NCBI GenBank assembly: GCA_028752905.1 | Contig: JAQNBH010000010.1 | Location: 26,794,832 to 26,858,831, forward strand | DNA: 64,000 nucleotides | Direction of reading: 5' to 3' | From: Cladorhizidae sp. MBARI D1340-BT2 | Lineage: Eukaryota; Porifera; Demospongiae; Poecilosclerida; Cladorhizidae | Part shown: positions 55,101 through 64,000 of the stretch, one piece after another | How positions within the stretch are numbered: position 1 is the first letter of the stretch | Layout of the letters: each line of letters starts with the position of its first letter | Position numbers and translations under genes: made by a program | Notes under the pieces: generated by a model | The model's database searches: none | What the model was told of the DNA's origin: nothing | Seen by the model: only the letters and a program-made list of their open reading frames with translations

Positions 55101-58075
55101 CAAGTCAAAGAGTTTGTCTAAGAGCATTCGTGACTCCTCTGTGAGGTCATTCAAGGTGGACCATTCTGATTCTGTAACTAGAGCTGTGGTGCCAGTCAGA
55201 CACCTGACCATCACACTGGGTCCTGACTCCACTGCCCCTGTGCTGGGATGGGATTTCTCTGCTTCTCCAGCAGACAAGAGGTCGTCGATCTGTCCTGTCA
55301 GGCGGCGAAGTAGGGTGGTCTTGCCAAGACCAGGCAGGCCAAGAAAAACAATTTTAAGAAACCGCAAATCTACAGTTTCCTTTTCTTTAATGAAGCGAAG
55401 ATAATCATTATACTTCTGGATATCTACAATGGAGAGAAAAAGATAAAAGCCTGGTTTTGCACCGATGGAATTAGCACTTCAATACGGTATTGCTGTGAAA
55501 TGTTTTAAGCCAGGTTCACAATATGCAGGTCTATCAAAATACCATCCAAATGCATTGCAATGTGTCGTGATGTTAGCGTGCACGGTATATTGTGAACCAG
55601 ACTTTGATGTAGTACTCTAGCTTGGAAGATATACATTGTAAGCAGGTGCAAAACGTAACTAATGCTCTCTCTCTCTGGGTACTTTTGTATAATAACAAGT
55701 TATCAGACATGCTCTTCCTCTCTGGGTATACTGATGTATAGGTGTAACACACATCAGCTATTTAGTATACCCATGCTGTGTTGCAGGTCACAAAATATTG
55801 AATTTCTACATTACTTTTTTACTGGTTTTTAATGCACCACAGAATTCATCTCATACCAAGGGAGAGGAAGATCAGGTCTGATAGCATGTTCTTATACACA
55901 GTACCTGGATGTCTTTATGGCATCTCACAATAGTTGTGAAGTCATTCAGTATTGGCTCACTCTTAGTAATGATTGTTCATGCAATCACCTCTAAGCTGCT
56001 ACTAGCAGCTGTACATCTGTTATTATAAGTACTGAAACTTATGCCCACTCACAACACACATAATTACTGACCTGTAATATTTACTACTACTGACCTGGCT
56101 CACTAAGAGTTGAAAAAGCCTTCAGCTTATCATTTAGACGTGTTGCAGCATCAGAACTAATGTTGTTAGCAGAGAGCCCCAGTGACTGTAAATTACTGCA
56201 AGACTTTAGTCTCATTGTTAGAGCTGTCGCACCATGATCTCCAATATTGTTATCAGAGAGCCACAGCGATTGTAGATTATCACTAGACTCGAATGTTATG
56301 GCTAGAGTTGCCGCACCATCATTTCCAATATGGTTATATGTAAGATCCAATCTTCGTAAACACTTCAGCTTATTGTTGCTAACTCCTCCCAGGAATACTT
56401 CAATGTGGTCATCATGTAAATCACACTGTGACATAGCTAGCTCAGTAATGGGGTGAGAAGTAGTCGAGATGGTATAGCCCACGGCAGTCAAGTCAGAAGG
56501 GGTGAGGGTGGAATGAGAGAAGTTGAGAGCACCTGTTTCTGTCTCCAGAGCATGATCGCAGACAACAGCTTGTTGAGACTCCCATGCACACTGGACTCTG
56601 TACAAAGGATGTGCAGATCTCATGATTAGTTGTAATTGAGCTTGTTTACCTTCAAATTCCACCATGCCACAATAAAATTTCCACAACATCCTCATGTGCT
56701 CCTGTCCTGCATGCAACCTGATCATCTCTTCTTGTTCTTCTTCATTTAACATGGCCAAGTGCAAAGCTGCAAGGTACTCCTGGAATGAGAGATGAAGAAA
56801 ACTGTAGGTTTTGCCATAAGTATGATCTTGATCTGTGTAGGCAATGTTAATCAAGCCAAGGGAAGGTGTATAATCAGGATCAGTAGCTTGAGGGAAGAGC
56901 ATTTCAACTTCATCCTGTAGAACTACCTGCTCTGAATGAATAGTCATGTCAAATGCAAGGCAGCACACATTTCTGAAATCTTTCTTGTTCTCTCCAAGTA
57001 GATCTTCAAGTGAGCGAAGCTTAGCTCTTTTGTTGGTGCGTCTTAGCTGGCATAAGATAATATATCTGGTTAAGTTTCCATGGAATTTTGTCTCTGTAGG
57101 TGGAAGACAACCTTGCTCTTCGTACATGTGGCAGATCATGGCTATATGTACTGGGAGGTAGCACATGTGCAATATGTTTCGATGTGAATGCAAGTGTACT
57201 ATCAGATTAGACCTGTCAAAGATCAAAGGGACCTTGTCAATGTATTCAAATATCTGTTCTTGAGTGAAGCCAAGAACAGATATTTGTTTGGTCACTGGTG
57301 CTTCCTCTCGAAGTTTTGCAGTGGCCACGGGTCGGGAGGCCACGATGACCATTGACATGGGTAGATATCGCTTGTGTATTATGTCGAAGATGACTGAGTT
57401 GCTCCCATCTTGACGCTGGTACTCATCAACTCCATCAATGATGAAACACACTCCATTGCCATTAGACCTCTCTATGTCTTTGCACACCTTATCAAGGTCC
57501 GCTTCTTTGTGCTGATAGAAATTGGCAAGGATTCCTTGCAAGCTTTCGTCATGCCCTTTGGTTAGTCTTTTAAGGGAGATATAGAAGACCATATTTGCAT
57601 TCCTCAGTATACTCTCTGTTGTGGCCCAGTCCCTTGCAATCTTATAGACAAGTGTGGACTTCCCACTGCCAGGACACCCCTCTACCAACACCAGACCCTG
57701 ACTTTCATACTGGCCAAACACTTCTTCATACTTAATATTTTCCTTCCTTGCTAGAATTTCATGAATATCTCCTCCAAGAAAGTCATTGTAATAACCACCT
57801 TTCTCTGTGTTGTTGATGAGGGCAGGCTTGATGAAGGTGGTAGCACTTGCTGGAGGCCAGGTATCTTGAGCAATCCCCTTATGCGATGAGTAAATATCTA
57901 TAAGGTGTTGGCTCTTCGATAACACCCTATTGTCTGAACGTGGTATTTCTGCCGATGGTCTGCTGGCCTCTGTGAAGTCTTGGTCCATGGCTTGTGCAGC
58001 ATCAGGTATTGGTCCCTCAAGTGCAAGTTTGAGTGATTCCTGAGTAGATGGTAGATCGTACAATTTATCACTCAT
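52088..58075 (-). CDS. predicted NACHT-LRR-ROC-COR protein (NLR/ROCO-like, 3 exons)
   Basis: Probable cytoplasmic sensor or signalling NTPase. Exon 1 (56095-58075, ATG at 58075, in-frame stop just upstream) encodes a NACHT domain: P-loop VLVEGCPGSGKSTLVYK (about residue 130), Walker B VCFIIDGVDEYQ (about 208), then HLSFQEYLAALHLAM and at least three LRRs (LRRLDLTYNHIGNDGAATLA, LQSLWLSDNNIGDHGATAL, LQSLGLSANNISSDAATRL). Donor CCAG|GTCAGT ends phase 1. Exon 2 (52869-55423; acceptor CTCTCCATTGTAG) completes the codon and encodes a ROC-type GTPase (P-loop FLGLPGLGKTTLL, EDTGGQPE, VGTHKDK) and COR-like region (SWLAFSLCLR, IIDPQIVYDSVTELI, YKCGFVPIGVFPA). Exon 2 has no ATG before the P-loop, so it needs an upstream exon. 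Exon 3 (52088-52255) follows donor AAG|GTATGT. Total 1567 residues, phase-consistent. Domains are sure; the one-transcript model is inference. Confidence 0.7.
52256..52868 (-). other. last intron of the NLR-type gene
   Basis: Donor GTATGT (52868-52863) and acceptor AAATAAACAG. It contains about 30-bp imperfect units at 52700-52815 (CAGCTATCATGTGATGC). Confidence 0.65.
54530..54960 (-). repeat. 39-bp coding tandem repeat inside the ROC GTPase region (11 units)
   Basis: It encodes 11 units of TSAPSSVAPLGTP with few changes (R, T, I, L, S substitutions). It is inserted between the P-loop and the DTGGQ switch region of the GTPase domain. A Pro/Ser/Ala-rich, probably disordered insert. The open frame on the opposite strand (GVPRGATDEGAEV) is a shadow. 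Confidence 0.9.
55507..55602. mobile_element. small inverted-repeat element in NLR intron 1
   Basis: AAGCCAGGTTCACAATAT at the left and its imperfect inverse (ATATTGTGAACCAGACTT) at the right, about 95 bp apart. A MITE-like fragment. It lies within the 671-bp intron (55424-56094) between the NACHT-LRR and ROC-COR exons. Confidence 0.5.
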
Positions 58076-58869
58076 GTCAACAGTGTTATGCAATTATTTG
58101 GAAATATCACCTTTGTTAAGATGGGGACCTTGATAGATGGTGTTACCTTGGCAAGATATCTTTATGACAGGCACAGCTTAAACCAGAGATATATTAGTTG
58201 ACAAAGTTTGAGATAGAAAGAGATGCTTCCTAACAAATTCAGAGATAAAGAAATGCTTGCAAACAAAGTTTGAGGTAGAGAAATGCTAGCTAACAAAGTC
58301 TGAGATAGAAATATGCTTGCTAACAAAATTTGATGCTATATGTAATAAGGGCTGCTATTTCCTGGCTTACTGGCCAGGACTGGGCTGTTACTATATATAA
58401 CCCAGAGGCATGCCCATACATATATTTGGGTGTGTGGGCACTAATGAGTGTGAGTACACCGGCATTGGTCTATATATAACCAGCAATATTATGATTCAGG
58501 GTTTCTTACAGAGGGTTTGCCAATGGGGAGGGGGAAATAGATGAATTATTTCCTAATTATCATGTCTGCATGCTACTGTCAGCTGTATGGTGGCCATTCA
58601 CAGTGCAGTTCAGCATTATTGTGTGTGAGCTATGAATGTTGACATCACAATCTGATTGGCCATCATCAACAGATGGCTAAAATAATAGTATGCAAGTGAA
58701 ATATTACTCAAATTCCTCGACAGCTCTTTTATACTTTGCGGTGCTTGGGCGTGGTGTCCAAGGAACACAACAGATCAGCCAAATGAACTGGAGAACACAA
58801 ACACAAACATATCAGATAGCTTCCTCCAATGCACATGTTCACAAACAATACCTACGCCACATTAAAGGG
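58076..58869. promoter_or_regulatory. 5' flank of the NLR-type gene with short tandem repeats
   Basis: Immediately upstream of the ATG there is an in-frame stop and no convincing acceptor, so this is probably 5'UTR and promoter. 58196-58335 holds four to five imperfect units of about 37 bp (CTAACAAAGTTTGAGATAGA, AATGCTTG). No TATA box or other motif is confidently placed. Confidence 0.35.
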
Positions 58870-59459
58870 TTGGTCGATGGAACAAACCCCCGATCATAAC
58901 CCCGTTAGGAGTGGAACCCCTTTGGCTTTGGACCCCAGCCCCCCAGCACAATATTAACAATGATTCAGCTGCTCAGCCATCATGGCTGTCCCACACTCAC
59001 CCACAAGATGCCATGGTTGGAACCCCAGATACCAAAAAATTAGATAACAATGATAATACAGAAAATAATGTTGAAGAAACACCAGCCTACTACTCTCAAG
59101 GAAGACAGACATCCATGGTAGTATGCACATATTGATAACCGTAAAATGGAGCATGAACTATTAAACATACATGTACTAATAAAACACTACAACACAACAT
59201 GGACAAACTCACAGACACTATGCACGAAACACAAGAAAAAGTAGAATCCCATATTAGGAACCAACACAATGCACTCCTAAAACTAACACAGGCTAGCGTC
59301 ACACAATAGTAGGACATCTCCAAACAACAGAACAAAAAAACACAACAAAAACTCAACACACACACACCAGATATAGGCCAACCAGCAAAGACGACAACAG
59401 AACACAAACCATAACCCAGAACCTAAACATAATCCCAGCCCAGCCTACCACAACCCAGG
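58870..59459. other. repeat-derived stretch, no gene
   Basis: 58905-58980 matches the ACCCCTCTGGCTTCGGACC / AACAATGATTC part of the Harbinger-like elements (compare 13690-13800 and 43870-43920). The A-rich remainder (59150-59450) has a short coiled-coil-like frame (MDKLTDTMHETQEKVESHI) that soon stops; it may be a retroelement ORF1 relic. Confidence 0.4.
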
Positions 59460-59901
59460 TGTTAGAATCTCCAACCACAAGAGACCTAACAGTCCTTGGT
59501 AATTCACTGCCACCAGAGTCTCTCCCTAACTTCTTCTAGCTAAACCCCAAGCTTGACAAAAGAGTTTTAGATCTTAAGTAGCTTATATTAAAACAACAGT
59601 CGAGCAGCAGAATATGAAGATAGGATGAGACTGCCCAAGCCAGGACTGCAGAAGGGTTTAAATACCCTTGCAGGCAGGCTTTTGCAGCGTATGGCAGTGT
59701 GAGAGTAGTAGAATTACTGTATCTCCCTACAGGACTTATTTAAGAGTACGAGATGAAATCATGATTGTCCTATGTGTTGATAATCCGAGGTCATGAGTTC
59801 TAGCTCTATTTATAAATTCTATCTAGCTTTATTTATAAATTCTATTTATAGTTTGATCTTTGCTGGTCTGCCCTGCAGCCAGTCAGCGCTGAGGCCTGAC
59901 A
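59460..59901 (-). repeat. Gypsy-1 3' LTR
   Basis: Plus-strand view starts TGTTAGAATCTCC and ends GCCTGACA (TG...CA). The first about 85 bp match the start of the second LTR at 63912 with few differences. Length 442 bp. The polypurine tract is directly adjacent on the internal side. Confidence 0.85.
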
Positions 59902-59925
59902 TCACCCCCTCCTTCAAAAGGTTGT
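59902..59925 (-). promoter_or_regulatory. polypurine tract of Gypsy-1
   Basis: Minus strand reads AAGGAGGGGGTGA directly before the LTR start TGTCAGG. It primes plus-strand DNA synthesis in LTR retroelements. Confidence 0.75.
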
Positions 59926-62290
59926 TGCCATTCTTTTTCTTCTTCCTACTCTCCATCCCAAGCCTGATGAGAGAGTCCATCGGCATTACCAATCTTCGGG
60001 CCAGGACGATAGCGGCTGGTGAAGTTATAGGGTTGCAGCAGTAATGCCGACCGTGTTAATCTGCTGTTGAGGTGAGTTGAAGAGTGGAGATGTGTTACAG
60101 CCTTGTGGTCGGCTCAGTGAAGGACTTCCCCATCGTATGATGGCCAAACATTCGATCTCTGTGGCAGAGTATCTCATCACTGCTGGACGCAGCTTCCTGG
60201 TGTAGAACCCCACTGGTACTTCTTCATCTTCCCTCACCACACTCAGAACACCAGCCCTTAGTGGATGCATCTGTCCCTAGGATAAATGTGTCTGTGGGAG
60301 TGGGGATGGTAAGGAAGGACACTCGGGAAAGGGTATGGCATAGATAATAAAATTCATCATTCATAGCAGTAGACCAACATACAACATTACCTGCGCTCTT
60401 CCCTGTCACATTGATGAGTTCTATGGACTTGTGGGCATAATTAGGGATAAATTTCCTATAGTATCCTGTTACCCAGGGATTGTACGTCCTTTTTGGTTAT
60501 AGGTCTCACATAGTTTCTGATCACTTCCACCCTGTAGTCTGGTGTGGACACCTTGCCTCTTCCCACGGTGTGTCCCACAGAAAGATAAAGGATGCTGACC
60601 CCCACTGGCATTTCGCCGGCTTGGCAGTTAGTCCAGCTTTCCTTAGTATGTTTAGCACACATTTGATGCATGCTACATGGTCTTCCCAGGTCTAACTAAA
60701 TATGATAATATCATCCATATATGCACCACTAAAATCTTGGATGTCATCTAGGACTGTATCCATCATCCTTCGGAAAGATGCCGGGGCATTCCTCAATCCA
60801 AAGGGCCTCATAGTAAAATGGAATTTTTCCCATGGCAGGCAAAAGGCTGTCTTTTCCTGTGATCTACTTGAGCCAGGGAAACTTGGTAAAAAAACATTTG
60901 TTGAGATCTAACTTTGACAAATAATGTGATACACCAAGCTGGTCGATCATCTCATCTAGGGGCATTAAATAGGGGTCTGTTTTTGTTATGTGATTAACCA
61001 TTCTAAAATCAATGCACAGTCGAACGGTGCCATCAGTCGAACGGTGCCATCAGGCTTACAAACTGGGACCATGGGTGAGGACCAAGGGCTGGTGGATGGC
61101 ACCACTGTGCCAGACTCTTGTAACACCCGGACCTCCTCCCTCAGCTGGTGCCTCCATGCCAGAGCTAACCTATATGGGCATGTCTTGATGGGCTTATCAG
61201 CCGGTATCTGGCTCTACCAACCTCCTGCCTTACAATATCATTATATTTGGCTAGAAAGGCTCCCACCTCACTATTCTGCCTGTCTGTCAGAGCTGGCAGC
61301 TCTGCAAGTACTTTACACTGCTCCTGACCCTCGTCTTCCTCTTCTGCTGCTTCTACCATACCCAGCAACAAAGCATCAGGAGGGTTCCAGGCCTGTAACA
61401 TTTTATATGAGCTATTCTTCTCTTACTTCTTCTTTCAGGTACGGCTAGTTCATATGTAACAGAGCTTACTTTCCCCGGGTTATCTCCAAGGGGCCATCCC
61501 ACAAGTCATCTAGCTTTCCGCTCAGGTTAGGAGTTCTGACCATGCCTACTTCAAGTTCATGGGCTCGTGCCTTTTTATTATACTTGGCCTTCATGGATGC
61601 TTTGGCTGACTTCTGTCTTTCCACCACCACCTGTCTCATCTCTATCAGCTTCTCTCCAAGCTAGTCTACCCATTCTACTATGGTCTTCTGGTCCATCTCC
61701 CCACTCAGCCAACCTTCTTTCACCACATCCAGTGGTCCTCTTATTGGCCTACTCAATACTACCTCAAATGGAGAGAACCAGGTATTTGCATGGGGAGCGC
61801 TTCTATATAGCAAATAAGAAGTACTTCAATATGTTATCCCATTCCCTCTTATGTTCACTTCGCTTACCATGCAGGCTGATCCCTTGTGATTAAAGTTAGC
61901 TCATCCATCTTATTGTTGGCCGCCTTCAGCTCCTCTTTGGCCTGCATTTGTTGAACTTCTAGCTCTAACAGATACCTCATAATGCCCGTATCCATACCCA
62001 ATAATATTTTTGGGCCATTGTCCACAACTGCTACTATGTGGTGTAACCTGTGCTTCCCTACCTCTATCCAGACCTTAACTAAAGGCTGAGATGCATTGAA
62101 TCCATCGAAGCCCTCCAGTCCAAGGTAACATTCCTACCTAGGTATTCATTTTCTTCACCAGGTTTGCATCAACTATGGTCCTGTCTGCTCCCGTATCTAT
62201 GCGCATTCTGCATTCTCTCTGGCCTACCCTGCCCTCTACATATAGACCTGGTTGTCTGATGACTGCTATTATGAACTCAGACATTTCACT
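59926..62290 (-). pseudogene. Gypsy-1 pol: protease, reverse transcriptase, RNase H; no integrase
   Basis: Minus-strand order. Protease at 62165-62290 with CRMRIDTGADRTIVDANLV (catalytic DTGA). A spacer of about 700 bp. RT from about 61400 with VGRARYRLIS, GTVRLCIDFRMVNHI near 61000, then AYMDDIIIF near 60715 (catalytic YMDD) and VGRGKVSTPDYRVEVI. RNase H with LGTDASTKG near 60280 and TDHKAVTHLHSSTHLNSR near 60090, ending near 59990 (IGNADGLS). The PPT follows at once, so the integrase expected after RNase H is missing. Stops and frameshifts occur in RT and RNase H. Confidence 0.8.
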
Positions 62291-63750
62291 GGGTTTTTCC
62301 ATCTCTCATCACCAGAATTGTTCATACATCCAACCTTCTGCTTCTGTTGGCAGTCAGGGCATTTATGGCCTTTCTTCCCACACCTAAAACATGTAGACAC
62401 AAAGTTAACTCTATCCCCAGTATTGTTCACGCATCCGACCTTCTGCTTCTGTGCGCAGTCAGGGCATTCATGGCCTTTCTTCCAACACCTAAAACATGTA
62501 GGTACAAAGTTAAACTCTATCCCCAGACCTATCTTGAGGCTTTCCCTGAGAGCTACCATATTTAAGTCACCCATAGACTCACCGCACTGTGGGTTACAGT
62601 GTCCTTCCCTGCTGTCTTGGTTGACGTCACAATGTGAGCACCAGTTCCCATGATGACTGTCTTCATCCCATAGATTCGTCGACCAGTCTCCTGGGCGACT
62701 CCGTGGTTTCATGTAGGGCAGTCGTCGGTCACAGAATTGATTCTTCATGGCCTGTTGCTCTGTCATGAAGTTGGCAACGTCCAGGAATATCTCGGGTTTC
62801 CTTGCTCTGACATGGTTTGCATCTTCCAGTTACTAGAGGGAGAGAAATTTTCCTGTTGCCACTGTCTGGGCTGCCTTTTATTGTATTGCAGTTTTCCATG
62901 AACGTCTCTGCCAAACTTAATAATTCTCTTAGAATGTTTGTAGCTGTATCACCATCTTTCCTTCGGAAGGACCAGAACTGTCCCTCGCAGGCTTTTTGGA
63001 ATGTCCGAGCGCCTTCAGCAAGGCCATTTTCAGCAAATCGTAGTCTTCCTTGGCCTCCTCCAAGACAGATGTCATGTAAGCTATGGATGCAGTTCCCAGC
63101 AGTAGAGGTACCAGGTGGCTTGCCCATTGATCCTTGATGATCCCTGCTGTGGAGAGCATGTCATCAAACTTTCAGAGGTAGGATGCAGGCTGATCCTTGT
63201 CCATCCATGGAGCAATTTTATCGGCCAGCATCCTTTTTCTATCTCAGTCTCGTTGGCTGTCATCCAAGTGTTTCTGGTGATGCCACACTTCAGCTTGGAG
63301 TTCTTGCTGAAGCTTGAGTTGCATCTGCAGCATCTCATAGATTTCTCGATGTTAAATGGTTCGGCGTTCTTCCTCTCCACTACTTTCAATTCTTCTGCTC
63401 TCCTCCGTAGTCTGGATTATTGCCTGGATGGCATCCATTGGGTTGGGGATTTCTGTTGTAGTCCTTGTCATTGACGGTCGATGGCTTGCCAAGCCCTTCT
63501 TGATAACCATATTTTTGTCCTCAAGGTTGGTTTGCTCACTTTGGAGTATCTCTGTTCGCTCCCCTCGCTCTATTCTGTCTACTATCTCGGACTTATCATT
63601 CACCTTCCCTTCCTTGACGTCATTTCTTGCACAACAAAGAGACAAAATACAATATGTAAATAATATGCAAACACTATGCAGCATATCAACAATATACACA
63701 CAGAAATGCTGAATATGCGCTGAATATGCGCTCTCACTTCTCCAAGTCAA
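62269..63750 (-). pseudogene. Gypsy-1 gag with two zinc knuckles
   Basis: The minus-strand frames read from 63640: a charged N-terminal region (VDRIERGERTEILQSEQTN), then MQLKLQQELQAEVWHHQK, capsid-like WASHLVPLLLGTASIAYMTS and a frameshifted continuation (FWSFRRKDGDTATNILREL). The last piece (62269-62766) carries two CCHC zinc knuckles, CFRCWKKGHECPDC and CFRCGKKGHKCPDC, in nearly duplicated segments. The knuckles bind RNA for packaging. Several breaks separate the frames. Confidence 0.75.
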
Positions 63751-63911
63751 CCAAGCTGAGTCAAGGACCGGCCACAGCTCTAATTCTCCGCTTAGCCAAA
63801 CACCAGTTGTCTTCTATAAATTTTGGGGGAAATAACGTAAAGCAACACAATAGTTGTCAAACTAACCAGTCCACTTCGATGACAAGGTAAGAACCTCCGC
63901 TTGCTACCACA
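63751..63911 (-). promoter_or_regulatory. Gypsy-1 leader with primer-binding site
   Basis: Adjacent to the 5' LTR, the minus strand reads (TG)TGGTAGCAAGCGGAGG at about 63895-63911. A TGG start is expected for a sequence complementary to a tRNA 3' CCA end. The tRNA is not identified. A short untranslated leader precedes gag. Confidence 0.6.
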
Positions 63912-64000
63912 TGTTAGAGTCTCCAACGACAAGAGACCTAACAGACCAATCTTGGTAATTCGCTGCCACCAGAGTCTCACCCTAACTTCTTCTAGCTAAA
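63912..64000 (-). repeat. Gypsy-1 5' LTR (partial, runs off the window)
   Basis: TGTTAGAGTCTCCAACGACA... matches the start of the LTR at 59460 with a few substitutions and a small indel. Continues past 64000. Confidence 0.85.

Noticed and set aside
58690..59135. Frames at 58690-58899 and 58911-59135 as genes
   Set aside because: Part matches the Harbinger-like repeat and the rest is low complexity; no domain or splice support.

Overview
The window is metazoan nuclear DNA. It holds spliced genes with GT-AG introns, a CBP/p300 gene, a C2-domain protein of synaptotagmin-like type and an NLR-type immune gene, set among decayed transposons and minisatellites. The AT-rich composition, short introns and style of the NACHT-LRR and ROC-COR proteins suggest an early-branching animal, most likely a demosponge. 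That is inference from family resemblance, not from a search.

Layout. 1-2.65 kb: the 5' end of a CBP/p300 gene on the minus strand (three coding exons; the TAZ1 domain is cut by the window edge). 2.65-15.7 kb: gene-free DNA with a MITE, diverged repeats, a LINE tail, three arrays of a 30-bp minisatellite (family A), two copies of a decayed Harbinger-like element and a hAT pseudogene. 15.7-35.4 kb: a single hAT element (hAT-A) that appears split by a 17.2-kb block. That block holds two hAT-B copies, a gag fragment, a complete-looking 9-exon gene for a three-C2-domain protein (22163-28640, minus), a Gypsy pol remnant and a LINE with a 678-codon reading frame nested in it. 35.4-47.4 kb: mixed LINE, Gypsy and hAT remnants and another family A array. 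47.4-52.1 kb: a 48-bp minisatellite (family B) split by a nearly full-length hAT-B copy. 52.1-58.1 kb (minus): an NLR-type locus. A NACHT-LRR exon and a ROC-COR GTPase exon have matching splice phase, so together with a short last exon they predict one 1567-residue NACHT-LRR-ROC-COR protein. 59.5-64 kb: a Gypsy LTR retrotransposon on the minus strand with LTR, PPT, PBS, gag, protease, RT and RNase H but no integrase.

Host genes. CBP/p300 is a transcriptional co-activator. The C2 protein probably acts in membrane traffic. The NACHT-LRR-ROC-COR protein would be a cytoplasmic sensor or signalling switch with two nucleotide-binding modules. Nothing suggests these three genes work as a unit. Most other long reading frames are transposon relics or by-products of minisatellites whose period is a multiple of three. 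The most notable observations are the predicted NACHT-LRR-ROC-COR fusion with a repeat-expanded GTPase domain, the transposon split by a gene-carrying block, and several hammerhead-ribozyme-like motifs.
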